From contig DATIHR010000033.1 in NCBI GenBank assembly GCA_035480575.1, positions 1 through 22,213 of the forward strand: 22,213 bases of DNA, given 5' to 3'. Shown in pieces: positions 7,125-14,225 of the stretch. The translations under genes were made by a program, and so were the position numbers. Position 1 is the first letter of the stretch. Each line of letters opens with the position of its first letter. The notes under the pieces are model-generated. The model saw only the letters and a program-made list of their open reading frames with translations. It was not told the DNA's origin and did no database searches. This DNA comes from PMNU01 sp035480575 (GTDB lineage: Bacteria > Patescibacteriota > Saccharimonadia > Saccharimonadales > UBA4665).

Positions 7125-7664
7125 ATGAGTCGTATAGGAAAACAGCCTATAATGATCCCATCCGGCGTGACAATCACTGTCGACCCTGATTTCGTAACTG
7201 TCAACGGCGCTAAAGGCACCCTCAAACAGTTTACGATGCCGGGCGTCACAGTTAGCGTCGACGATGGCGTGGCTACAGTTACCCGCATGAACGACGAAGC
7301 CCAGTACCGTGCAAAGCACGGCCTTATGCGGTCGCTCGTCAACAACATGGTCGTTGGTGTGAGCCAAGGTTTTAGCAAAAAGCTTGAGATTAATGGTGTC
7401 GGATACCGCGTTGCGCAGCAAGGCGCCGACCTGAAATTTAACCTCGGCTTTAGCCATGACGTTATTTACAAAATGCCACAGGGCGTAACCGCAGCTATCG
7501 AGCAAAATACCATTACGGTAAGCGGCATCGACAAGCAACAGGTTGGCCAAGTAGCAGCCGAGATTCGCGCACTAAAGAAACCTGAGCCGTACAAGGGCAA
7601 GGGCATTAAGTACGCAGGTGAACGCATCTTACGCAAGAGCGGGAAGAGCGGGAAGGAAAAATAG
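7125..7664 (+). CDS. rplF: Large subunit ribosomal protein L6 (uL6)
   Basis: L6 lies at the base of the L7/L12 stalk near the sarcin-ricin loop. The 179-residue protein has two homologous alpha/beta domains and opens MSRIGKQPIMIPSGV. The C-terminal signature KPEPYKGKGIKYAGERILRK (about 151-170) is diagnostic. The start follows AAAGGAG at good spacing. The stop touches the rplR start region (TAGTGATG). Confidence 0.98.
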   Translation: MSRIGKQPIMIPSGVTITVDPDFVTVNGAKGTLKQFTMPGVTVSVDDGVATVTRMNDEAQYRAKHGLMRSLVNNMVVGVSQGFSKKLEINGVGYRVAQQGADLKFNLGFSHDVIYKMPQGVTAAIEQNTITVSGIDKQQVGQVAAEIRALKKPEPYKGKGIKYAGERILRKSGKSGKEK

Positions 7665-7666
7665 TG

Positions 7667-8023
7667 ATGAATAGTTTAATTCACAAACTGCACAATCGCT
7701 GGCAACGCAAGCATCGCGTGCGCGCCACCGTATCCGGTACCGCCGAACGTCCACGCCTAAGCGTGCACATTTCTAACCGACACGTAACAGCCCAAGTTAT
7801 TGATGACACGACCGGCAAGACATTGGCCTATGCTACTACTGTCAGTAGTAAAGCTGTCAAAGGCTCAATGGTTGAACGCGCTGCGTGGGTTGGCGAAGAA
7901 GTAGCCAAAAAAGCCAAGGGTGCAAAGGTAAAAGCCGTTGTCTTCGACCGTGGTGGCCACATGTACCATGGCCGCGTACAAGCATTGGCCGACGCGGCTC
8001 GTAAAACAGGATTGGAGTTCTAG
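7667..8023 (+). CDS. rplR: Large subunit ribosomal protein L18 (uL18)
   Basis: L18 binds 5S rRNA with L5 in the central protuberance. The protein is 118 residues from the ATG at 7667. A GTG at 7664, overlapping the rplF stop, would add one residue, and AAGGA (7653-7657) could serve either start; I prefer the ATG. Diagnostic parts are RVRATVSGTAERPRLSVHIS near the N-terminus and the C-terminal FDRGGHMYHGRVQALADAAR. The next gene, rpsE, starts one base after the stop. Confidence 0.96.
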   Translation: MNSLIHKLHNRWQRKHRVRATVSGTAERPRLSVHISNRHVTAQVIDDTTGKTLAYATTVSSKAVKGSMVERAAWVGEEVAKKAKGAKVKAVVFDRGGHMYHGRVQALADAARKTGLEF

Positions 8024-8024
8024 T

Positions 8025-8651
8025 ATGGCCGAAAATACCGATGTAAAACCCCCAGAACAACGCGAGCAACGGCCACGGGGTCGCCGGCCAGAACAAGCTC
8101 CCGAAGAGAAGCAGTTTGACGAACGCGTTGTGCACATAGACCGTGTTGCACGCGTCGTAAAGGGCGGGCGGCGCTTCCGGTTCCGCGCCTTGGTTGTAGT
8201 GGGCGACCGCAAGAACCGTGTTGGTGTTGGCACCGCTAAGGGCGCCGACGTTACCGCTGCAGTCACCAAAGCTACCGAGGTAGCTAAGAAGCACTTCGTA
8301 CAGGTACCTATCCACAATGGCACTATTCCCCACGAAGCAACCGCCAAGGTAAGTGGTGCGCACATCTTAATTAAGCCTGCCTCTCCCGGTACTGGCCTTA
8401 TTGCTGGCGGTACTGTTCGTACTGTGCTCGAAGTTGCCGGCATTAGTAACGCATTGTCGAAATCGCTTGGGTCAAGCAATAAAACCAACGCCGCATATGC
8501 AACCATCGCCGCATTACAGACAATTGTTCCTGCAAGTGCCTGGGTAACCCGCAAGCACGAGAAGAAGGCCGCCAAGTCTGCCGATACAGCAGAGTCCAAA
8601 CCGGCAGCAAAAAAGCCCGCGGCAAAAACTGCCAAGAAGGCGGAGGCCTAA
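8025..8651 (+). CDS. rpsE: Small subunit ribosomal protein S5 (uS5)
   Basis: S5 lies at the mRNA entry channel with S3 and S4 and affects decoding accuracy. I chose the ATG at 8025, one base after rplR; the longer frame from 7938 would run deep into rplR. The 208 residues comprise a charged N-terminal extension of about 32 residues, the double-stranded RNA-binding-like domain (RVVHIDRVARVVKGGRRFRF), the C-terminal domain, and a Lys/Ala-rich tail of about 30 residues (KPAAKKPAAKTAKKAEA). rplO follows after 3 bases, leaving no room for rpmD (L30), which usually lies between them. Confidence 0.96.
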   Translation: MAENTDVKPPEQREQRPRGRRPEQAPEEKQFDERVVHIDRVARVVKGGRRFRFRALVVVGDRKNRVGVGTAKGADVTAAVTKATEVAKKHFVQVPIHNGTIPHEATAKVSGAHILIKPASPGTGLIAGGTVRTVLEVAGISNALSKSLGSSNKTNAAYATIAALQTIVPASAWVTRKHEKKAAKSADTAESKPAAKKPAAKTAKKAEA

Positions 8652-8654
8652 ACC

Positions 8655-9155
8655 ATGAAGTTTAACGAACTACAAGTAACCCGCGCTAAAAGTGGCAAAC
8701 GCGTTGGCCGTGGCATTGCCGCCGGCCAGGGTAAGACCGCAGGTCGCGGCACCAAGGGCCAACGGTCCCGCACTGGCTCTGGCAAACGCCCGGGCTTCGA
8801 AGGTGGCCAGACGCCCTTGATGCAACGCCTGCCAAAACTGCCCGGCTTTACATCTAAGGCCGCTCGCGCAGAGGTCGTCTACACCAGCCAGCTTGATGCA
8901 TTTGCAAATAAAACTGCCGATGCCGAAAGCCTAGCTAAAGCCGGCCTTATATCTAACCCATACGTTAAGGTTAAGGTCATCACTAAGGGCGACGTTACTA
9001 AAAAAGTAGCTGTCAAAGTTCAGGCTATCAGTGCCAGCGCCCTAGCAGCTATAGAAAAAGCGGGCGGTAGCTTCGAAAAAGTTGCCGTTAACGCCCGGCC
9101 TGCTTCTGCAAAGAAAGCCGAAAAGAAGGAAAAAAAGGCCGCTAAAAAAGCGTAG
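8655..9155 (+). CDS. rplO: Large subunit ribosomal protein L15 (uL15)
   Basis: L15 is a late-assembly 50S protein. The 166-residue protein has the glycine-rich N-terminal extension GQGKTAGRGTKGQRSRTGSG (24-43) and FEGGQTPLMQRLPKLPGF (about 49-66), both diagnostic. It ends in a Lys/Ala-rich tail beyond the normal fold. It is the last gene of the S10-spc run here: an intrinsic terminator begins 17 bases after the stop, so secY is not simply the next cistron. Confidence 0.97.
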   Translation: MKFNELQVTRAKSGKRVGRGIAAGQGKTAGRGTKGQRSRTGSGKRPGFEGGQTPLMQRLPKLPGFTSKAARAEVVYTSQLDAFANKTADAESLAKAGLISNPYVKVKVITKGDVTKKVAVKVQAISASALAAIEKAGGSFEKVAVNARPASAKKAEKKEKKAAKKA

Positions 9156-9172
9156 CCACAACTCCCTGCAAC

Positions 9173-9211
9173 AAACGAGGCCTGCTCAACGTAGACCTCG
9201 TTTTTGTTTTT
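9173..9211 (+). terminator. Intrinsic terminator after rplO
   Basis: AAACGAGG (9173-9180) pairs with CCTCGTTT (9196-9203), with CT/AG inside extending the stem across one mismatch. A T-rich tail TTTTTGTTTTT (9201-9211) follows. It separates the S10-spc genes from secY. Confidence 0.85.
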
Positions 9212-9281
9212 ATACACACTAGGAACAGTCAGGGGCGTGCGACTATGCTTTTTTAGCAAGGGCAGCCGTCAACGCCAATTT

Positions 9282-9326
9282 CAGGACCGTACAATCCTGG
9301 TATTTTCATGGAAACTACAGTATACT
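9282..9326 (+). promoter_or_regulatory. Probable secY promoter with an upstream dyad
   Basis: TATACT (9321-9326) is a reasonable -10 about 34 bases before secY. The best -35 at 17 bases (TGGTAT, 9298-9303) is poor. CAGGA (9282-9286) and TCCTG (9295-9299) form a dyad touching that -35, which could be an operator or chance. Some promoter is needed because a terminator lies upstream. Confidence 0.4.
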
Positions 9327-9360
9327 ACTACCATTCTTAAAGAAAGAAACCTATAGAGAC

Positions 9361-10857
9361 ATGAACTGGGGTATTATTGCAAAGTCGCTCGGCCACGCCG
9401 ATATGCGCAAACGTATATTCGCCGTGCTCGGCATGTTGTTTATATTCCGTATCCTGGCCCACATTCCCGTACCACTCGCCGACCCGCAGACCTTACAACA
9501 AGTGCTAAACAATGTCTTTACTTCCTCGAGCACGCCACAATTACTGAGTTTTATTAACATCTTGTCAGGTGGCGCATTAGCACACTTTTCTATTATGATC
9601 GCCGGCCTTGGCCCCTACATTAATGCATCTATCATTATGCAGTTGCTTACAAAGGCCATTCCTAAAATGGAAGCTTTGCGTAAAGAAGGCGAATCTGGCC
9701 AACGCAAAATTAACCAGTATACTCGTGTCTTAACGCTGCCGCTTGCCATCCTACAGTCTATCGGCGCCATTTACCTTGTGCGCGCTACCGCCGCGCAAGT
9801 CGCTGGCATACCAGACATTACAGCGAATGCTAACATCTGGCAGTGGGTACTCATGATTGCCTCCTTAACGGGCGGCTCGATGTTGCTTATGTGGATGGGG
9901 GAACTCATTACAGAACGGTCACTTGGTAACGGCATCTCACTGCTTATTACTGTAGGCATTGTAAGTGGTTTGCCCGCTACAGTTGCCCAACTGTATAACA
10001 CGGTCTTCGACAAAAATAGTCACTGGAATATATTCGGTTGGTGGGCGCCAATAAACGGTAAAAACCTTCTGTTTGCAGGCCTCATTGCTGGGGCGGTCAT
10101 TGCTGTAACATGGATTGTGGTTCTATTAAACGAAGCTGCCCGGCGTATTACCATTAACTACGCCAAACGAGTGCAAGGCAACCGCACGTACGGCGGCGTG
10201 ACCACGACACTGCCGGTTAAACTTATAAGCGCCGGCGTTGTACCAATCATTTTTGCCGTTGCGTTCTTAAGCGTGCCTAACTTCGTGGGGCAACTTATGA
10301 CTGGGGCAAGCAGCGAACGCTTGCAAGCCATAGGCCACAACCTTGTTGCTTGGTTCCAAACGCCATCTACCACCACATTCGCTACCTATGGCTGGAAAGC
10401 CTGGATCTATCCCACGGTGTACTTCTTGCTTGTTTTTATATTCACGTTTTTCTATACCAGCATTACCTTTAACAGCAAAGAGATCGCCGAAAACCTGCAA
10501 AAACAAGGTGGCTTCATAGAAGGTATACGCTCGGGCTTAACCACCGAAAAATTCCTAAGCATGACTGTAAACCGCCTGACACTGTTTGGCGCCCTCAGCC
10601 TTGGGCTGCTCGCATTACTGCCAATCATTGCCCAAATATTCTTTAAGGGCAACATCGCCATTGGTGGCACGAGTGTACTTATCTTGGTGTCAGTATCGCT
10701 CGAGACGTTGCGTGCTGTAGAATCACGTGCCTTAATGGTAACCTACGACCAATACTCGCGTTCCGACTTCTTTAGCGATACGAGCGACGACGACATCGAG
10801 AGCCCCAAAAAACGCCGCTTTAGCCTCCTGCCATTCCGTGGCAAGCGAGCGAAGTAG
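9361..10857 (+). CDS. secY: Preprotein translocase subunit SecY
   Basis: SecY is the channel subunit of the SecYEG translocon in the cytoplasmic membrane. The 498-residue protein shows the ten-helix SecY pattern. Its family blocks are SGGALAHFSIMIAGLGPYIN and KEGESGQRKINQYTR (about 105-119), GNGISLLITVGIVSGLP, the cytosolic ARRITINYAKRVQGNRTYGG, and GGTSVLILVSVSLETLRAVE. It exceeds the common ~430-440 length partly through a charged C-terminal tail (about 455-498; acidic SDTSDDDIE, then basic KKRR). No good SD precedes the ATG (only AGAAAG). The usual adk and map genes do not follow; infA comes next. Confidence 0.97.
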   Translation: MNWGIIAKSLGHADMRKRIFAVLGMLFIFRILAHIPVPLADPQTLQQVLNNVFTSSSTPQLLSFINILSGGALAHFSIMIAGLGPYINASIIMQLLTKAIPKMEALRKEGESGQRKINQYTRVLTLPLAILQSIGAIYLVRATAAQVAGIPDITANANIWQWVLMIASLTGGSMLLMWMGELITERSLGNGISLLITVGIVSGLPATVAQLYNTVFDKNSHWNIFGWWAPINGKNLLFAGLIAGAVIAVTWIVVLLNEAARRITINYAKRVQGNRTYGGVTTTLPVKLISAGVVPIIFAVAFLSVPNFVGQLMTGASSERLQAIGHNLVAWFQTPSTTTFATYGWKAWIYPTVYFLLVFIFTFFYTSITFNSKEIAENLQKQGGFIEGIRSGLTTEKFLSMTVNRLTLFGALSLGLLALLPIIAQIFFKGNIAIGGTSVLILVSVSLETLRAVESRALMVTYDQYSRSDFFSDTSDDDIESPKKRRFSLLPFRGKRAK

Positions 10858-10868
10858 GCTTGATAATG

Positions 10869-10907
10869 CAACAAGGTGTTGTAATTACTAGAGGCACCTG
10901 TTATAAT
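10869..10907 (+). promoter_or_regulatory. Strong promoter of infA and the alpha-type operon, with a dyad over the -35
   Basis: TTGTAA (10879-10884) lies 17 bases from a perfect TATAAT (10902-10907), which is preceded by TGT, an extended -10. The predicted start near 10914 leaves about 13 bases before infA. CAACA/TGTTG (10869-10881) is a perfect dyad overlapping the -35, and AACAAGGTG (10870-10878) is nearly the inverse of CACCTGTT (10895-10902). Operator function is only a possibility. Confidence 0.75.
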
Positions 10908-10926
10908 TTTAGGTTAGTTATATCTT

Positions 10927-11148
10927 ATGGCAGCTAATAAGCAAGTTATCGAGTTAACGGGGATAATTATTGAGACCCTTCCGGGTACTCAATTTCGCGT
11001 AGAACTCGAAAACGGCCATCAGATTATAGCTCACGTCGCCGGCAAAATGCGGAAGCACTACATTCGCATTGTGCCAGGAGACACCGTTACGGTAGAATTG
11101 ACCCCCTACGATCTCACAAAGGGTCGGATTACCTATCGGAAATCATAG
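10927..11148 (+). CDS. infA: Translation initiation factor IF-1
   Basis: IF-1 binds the 30S A site during initiation and helps IF-2 and IF-3. The 73-residue OB-fold protein matches the family along its length: IETLPGTQFRVELENGHQII, GKMRKHYIRIVPGD and VTVELTPYDLTKGRI. The predicted mRNA start lies only about 13 bases upstream and there is no clear SD, so initiation may be leaderless or nearly so. It heads the second ribosomal operon; rpmJ follows after 48 bases. In many bacteria secY-adk-map-infA is the order; adk and map are missing here. Confidence 0.97.
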   Translation: MAANKQVIELTGIIIETLPGTQFRVELENGHQIIAHVAGKMRKHYIRIVPGDTVTVELTPYDLTKGRITYRKS

Positions 11149-11196
11149 TATCAATATAAGCAGTGTGTTATGCACCAGGGAAGGAGCATGATCCGC

Positions 11197-11334
11197 ATGA
11201 AAGTGCGTGCAAGTGTCAAAAAGATCAGTCCAGATGACAAGCTAGTCTGGCGGCGTGGCCGAGGCAAACAAAGCAAGGCCAAGCTATATGTCATCAATAA
11301 ATTAAAGCCTAAGCATAAGCAGAGGCAGGGGTAG
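11197..11334 (+). CDS. rpmJ: Large subunit ribosomal protein L36 (bL36), cysteine-free long form
   Basis: L36 is a tiny 50S protein, normally 37-38 residues with a zinc ribbon. This one is 45 residues: it begins MKVRASVKKI and ends KPKHKQRQG, both diagnostic, but the middle has no cysteine and is about 7 residues longer, so it cannot form the usual Cys3-His zinc site. I chose the ATG at 11197, which is 10 bases after AAGGAG (11181-11186). An in-frame ATG at 11188 is only one base from that site and would add M-I-R. The rpsM ATG follows the stop after 4 bases. Confidence 0.93.
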   Translation: MKVRASVKKISPDDKLVWRRGRGKQSKAKLYVINKLKPKHKQRQG

Positions 11335-11338
11335 TAGT

Positions 11339-11725
11339 ATGGCTCGTATATCAGGAGTAACTATTCCGTCCGAAAAGCAAATTTGGGTCGCCTTGACATA
11401 TGTATATGGCATTGGCCCCAAGACCGCTCAGACCATTTTGGCTGCCGCGAAGGTTGACGAGACTATTCGCGTCAAAAACCTAACCGACGCCGAGATCGGC
11501 CGGATTCAAGAAATCATCAACGATAAGTACACCGTAGAAGGCGAGCTGCAACGTATTGTTGCCGGTAACATCAAACGCCTAAAGGACATTGGTTCGTATC
11601 GTGGCCTGCGCCATAAAAACAGCCTGCCGTCCCGCGGTCAGCGTACCAAGACAAACGCCCGCACCCGCCGCGGCAAGAAAGTCACTGTTGGCGGTACTGC
11701 TAAGAAGGTTGCGTCTAAGACGTAG
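11339..11725 (+). CDS. rpsM: Small subunit ribosomal protein S13 (uS13)
   Basis: S13 is a 30S head protein that bridges to L5 and touches the P-site tRNA with its tail. The 128 residues open MARISGVTIPSEKQIWVALTYVYGIG and contain DIGSYRGLRHKNSLPSRGQR (about 83-102) and TNARTRRG, the universal C-terminal block. It lies 4 bases after rpmJ, with an AGGGG stretch as the probable ribosome binding site, and 15 bases before rpsK. Confidence 0.97.
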   Translation: MARISGVTIPSEKQIWVALTYVYGIGPKTAQTILAAAKVDETIRVKNLTDAEIGRIQEIINDKYTVEGELQRIVAGNIKRLKDIGSYRGLRHKNSLPSRGQRTKTNARTRRGKKVTVGGTAKKVASKT

Positions 11726-11740
11726 AAAGGAGCATACGAA

Positions 11741-12154
11741 ATGGCAGAAGCAACTTCACAATCGGCTGCTCCAACAGCCGCCAAAAAGAAAAAGTCAAAA
11801 CGCAGTGTGCCCGCCGGGCAAGTGCACATTTTGGCTACGTTTAACAACACTATTGTTACCTTTACCGACGCTAAGGGCGGCGTACTAACCGCATCAAGCG
11901 CCGGTGCCTGTGGTTTCCGTGGTTCTAAAAAAGGCACTGCGTACGCAGCACAGGTTGCAGCAGAAAAAGCCGGCAACGCAGCCAAACAGCAGCATGGCCT
12001 GAGCAAGGTAGAAGTGTTCGTGCGAGGCGTAGGCCTTGGTCGCGACGCAGCCATCCGCACCTTGCAAAACCTAAACATGCAAGTCGAATCTATTACCGAT
12101 GTAACCGGTGTGCCACACGGCGGTGTTCGCGCACGAAAGGCCCGGAGGATCTAG
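11741..12154 (+). CDS. rpsK: Small subunit ribosomal protein S11 (uS11)
   Basis: S11 lies on the 30S platform next to the E site and the anti-SD helix. The 137-residue protein has an Ala/Lys-rich N-terminal extension, then FNNTIVTFTDAKGG, GFRGSKKGTAYAAQVAAEKA and the C-terminal TDVTGVPHGGVRARKARRI. The near-universal PHNGCRPPKKRR end is changed: the Asn, which is converted to isoaspartate in E. coli (Asn119), is Gly here, and CRPPK is VRARK. The ATG follows AAAGGAG. rpsD follows after 3 bases. Confidence 0.96.
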   Translation: MAEATSQSAAPTAAKKKKSKRSVPAGQVHILATFNNTIVTFTDAKGGVLTASSAGACGFRGSKKGTAYAAQVAAEKAGNAAKQQHGLSKVEVFVRGVGLGRDAAIRTLQNLNMQVESITDVTGVPHGGVRARKARRI

Positions 12155-12157
12155 ACT

Positions 12158-12784
12158 ATGGCACGAGATACTCAATCTATTGTTAAAATGTCCCGCCGCG
12201 AAGGCTACGCCTTGCACCCCAAGGCACACAAAGCCCTCGTTAAGCGGCCAACTATCCCCGGCCAGCACGGCAACAGCCGTGGCGGTATGCGGGGCGCCAA
12301 GGCCAGCCAATATTCGCTGCAACTACGCGAAAAGCAAAAAGTTAAGCGGCTATATGGCCTGCTCGAGAAACAATTCAGCAACCTTATGGCCGAAGCTTCG
12401 CGCCGTCAGGGCCAATCTGGCCAGGTGCTCTTGCAGCTCCTAGAGCAACGCCTAGACAACGCCATTTACCGTGCCGGTTTCGCGCCATCGCGCCGGGCTG
12501 CACGCCAATTGGTAACGCATGGCCACTTTATGCTGAACGGCCACCGCGTAGACATTCCGTCAATCCGCCTTAAGGCAGGAGATGCTATTGTTGCGCGGGA
12601 CCACAGTAAGAACACTGAATACTTCAAGAAGCTTGACGACACGAGCCCAGCACCCAGCACCCACCCCGAGTGGCTGAAGGTTGATCGCAAAAAGCTTAGT
12701 GTAACCGTTGCCGGTGTTCCTACTCGCGACGACGCTGAACCTGACATCAATGAACAATTAATTGTGGAATACTACTCACGCTAA
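12158..12784 (+). CDS. rpsD: Small subunit ribosomal protein S4 (uS4), cysteine-free form
   Basis: S4 nucleates 30S assembly on 16S rRNA and guards decoding accuracy; in E. coli it represses the alpha operon. The 208 residues comprise an N-terminal segment (1-45), a helical domain and the S4 RNA-binding domain (about 97-160; LDNAIYRAGFAPSRRAARQL). The four N-terminal cysteines of the zinc-binding form are absent, so this is the zinc-independent type. GGAGG in the last rpsK codons serves as ribosome binding site. rpoA follows after 18 bases with AAGGAGG. Confidence 0.97.
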   Translation: MARDTQSIVKMSRREGYALHPKAHKALVKRPTIPGQHGNSRGGMRGAKASQYSLQLREKQKVKRLYGLLEKQFSNLMAEASRRQGQSGQVLLQLLEQRLDNAIYRAGFAPSRRAARQLVTHGHFMLNGHRVDIPSIRLKAGDAIVARDHSKNTEYFKKLDDTSPAPSTHPEWLKVDRKKLSVTVAGVPTRDDAEPDINEQLIVEYYSR

Positions 12785-12802
12785 GGAGGCGGTGAAATAC
12801 AT

Positions 12803-13756
12803 ATGTCAAAGATGATTCACACACCAGGGTTAGTACAAGTAGACGACCACAGCGCTACCAATGCGACCTTTGTTGTCGAACCGCTACACAGCGGCTACGG
12901 TATGACGCTTGGCAACAGTCTTCGCCGTGTACTGCTCTCTAGCATCGGCGGAAGCGCCGCTACTAGTTTTAAAATTGAAGGCGTCAGCCATGAATTTACT
13001 ACCGTTAAGGGCGTAAAAGAAGATGTCGTCGACATTATGCTGAACCTTAAGGGCATCCGTTTCCGTGTATACGGCGACGAGCCACAGCAAGTACGCATTG
13101 TTAAGCAAGGCAAGGGCGCTGTTACCGCTAAGGATATTCAAACCAACGCCGATGTCGAGGTCGTTAATCCCGACCACGTTATTGCAACGCTTGACGACGA
13201 CAAAGCAAAATTTGTTATGGACTTGGTTGTCGAAACCGGCCGTGGCTACCGCACCGTCGAAGAAGGCGCTGCCAAGAAGGCAAGCGACTATGTTGCTCTT
13301 GATGCCATCTTCAGCCCGGTACTGCGTGTTCGCTACAAGGTAGAGAACACTCGTGTCGGCCAAATGACTGACCTCGACAAGCTCTTACTCACTATCGAGA
13401 CCGATGGCACCATTACGCCACGTGACGCATTCGAAGAGGCTGCCGCTATCTTGGTCAACCAATACACAGCGCTCGCCGGCAAGACTCGTGTCGAAAGCGG
13501 CGAAGCTATGCTGGCTCACGGCGTACCTACTGCCGCCCACCTAAGCGACGACAGCGGCGACGAACCCGCAGCCCTCAACACGCCAATTGAAGACCTTAAC
13601 CTAAGTGCCCGCACCACTAACGCGCTCGTAAACAACGACATCCACACCATTAAGGATTTGTTTTCCTTAAGCGATGCCGAACTGCGCGACCTTAAAGGCT
13701 TTGGCAGCAAAGCCCTCGACGAGGTGAAAGAAAAGCTGGCGGAGCTGGAGCTGTAA
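12803..13756 (+). CDS. rpoA: DNA-directed RNA polymerase alpha subunit
   Basis: Alpha dimerises to nucleate RNA polymerase assembly, and its C-terminal domain contacts promoter UP elements and activators. The 317-residue protein has the N-terminal domain (about 1-235; EPLHSGYGMTLGNSLRRVLL) and an intact C-terminal domain (about 258-317; IEDLNLSARTTNALVNNDIH). Arg269 is at the position of the DNA-contacting Arg265 of E. coli. The start at 12803 has a full AAGGAGG at good spacing. rplQ begins one base after the stop. Confidence 0.98.
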   Translation: MSKMIHTPGLVQVDDHSATNATFVVEPLHSGYGMTLGNSLRRVLLSSIGGSAATSFKIEGVSHEFTTVKGVKEDVVDIMLNLKGIRFRVYGDEPQQVRIVKQGKGAVTAKDIQTNADVEVVNPDHVIATLDDDKAKFVMDLVVETGRGYRTVEEGAAKKASDYVALDAIFSPVLRVRYKVENTRVGQMTDLDKLLLTIETDGTITPRDAFEEAAAILVNQYTALAGKTRVESGEAMLAHGVPTAAHLSDDSGDEPAALNTPIEDLNLSARTTNALVNNDIHTIKDLFSLSDAELRDLKGFGSKALDEVKEKLAELEL

Positions 13757-13757
13757 G

Positions 13758-14225
13758 ATGCATCGTCACGGATATAAAGGCCGCAAGCTGCACCGCGAGC
13801 GCGATCAACGCGAAGCGTTGGTTAAAGGCCTCGCAGACAGCCTCGTAAAATACGAGAGTATTGAAACTACCTTGCCTAAAGCAAAAGAAGTCGTACCCTA
13901 CGTAGAAAAATTGATCACCAAGGCCAAAAAGGGTGATCTACACAATCGTCGCCAAATTATCGCCGACTTGCAAACCCTAGAGAGTGCGCATAAGCTAGTC
14001 GACCAAATTGCACCGAAGCTAAAGGGCCGTACCAGTGGCCACTTGCGCATCGAAAAAACTCGACTGCGCCGGGGCGATAACACTCAAATGGCACGAGTTA
14101 GCTTTGTAGACGACCTCAAGGAAGCACCAGTGGCTAAAAAGGCAGCTGAGCCCAAGAAGGCCGAGCCTAAAAAGCCTGCTGTAGCCGCCAAGAAAACTCC
14201 GAGCGCGAAGAAGGAGACCAAGTAA
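13758..14225 (+). CDS. rplQ: Large subunit ribosomal protein L17 (bL17)
   Basis: L17 lies near the tunnel exit. The core (GYKGRKLHRERDQREALVKG, SIETTLPKAKE, EKLITKAKKGDLHNRR, GHLRIEKTRLRRGDN) is typical. The 155-residue length exceeds the usual ~120-130 because of a repetitive Ala/Lys/Pro-rich tail (about 122-155). The tail ends K-K-E-T-K, whose codons carry AAGGAG for rplM, and the stop overlaps that gene's ATG (TAATG). Confidence 0.96.
   Translation: MHRHGYKGRKLHRERDQREALVKGLADSLVKYESIETTLPKAKEVVPYVEKLITKAKKGDLHNRRQIIADLQTLESAHKLVDQIAPKLKGRTSGHLRIEKTRLRRGDNTQMARVSFVDDLKEAPVAKKAAEPKKAEPKKPAVAAKKTPSAKKETK

Noticed and set aside
7865..8635. 256-codon minus-strand frame opposite rplR and rpsE
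   Set aside because: Long only because the opposite strand is Ala/Lys-rich coding sequence; the two ribosomal genes are certain.
9249..9261. TGCT-TTTTT-AGCA hairpin before secY as a second terminator
   Set aside because: A 4-bp stem with no tract after it is too weak, and a good terminator lies just upstream.
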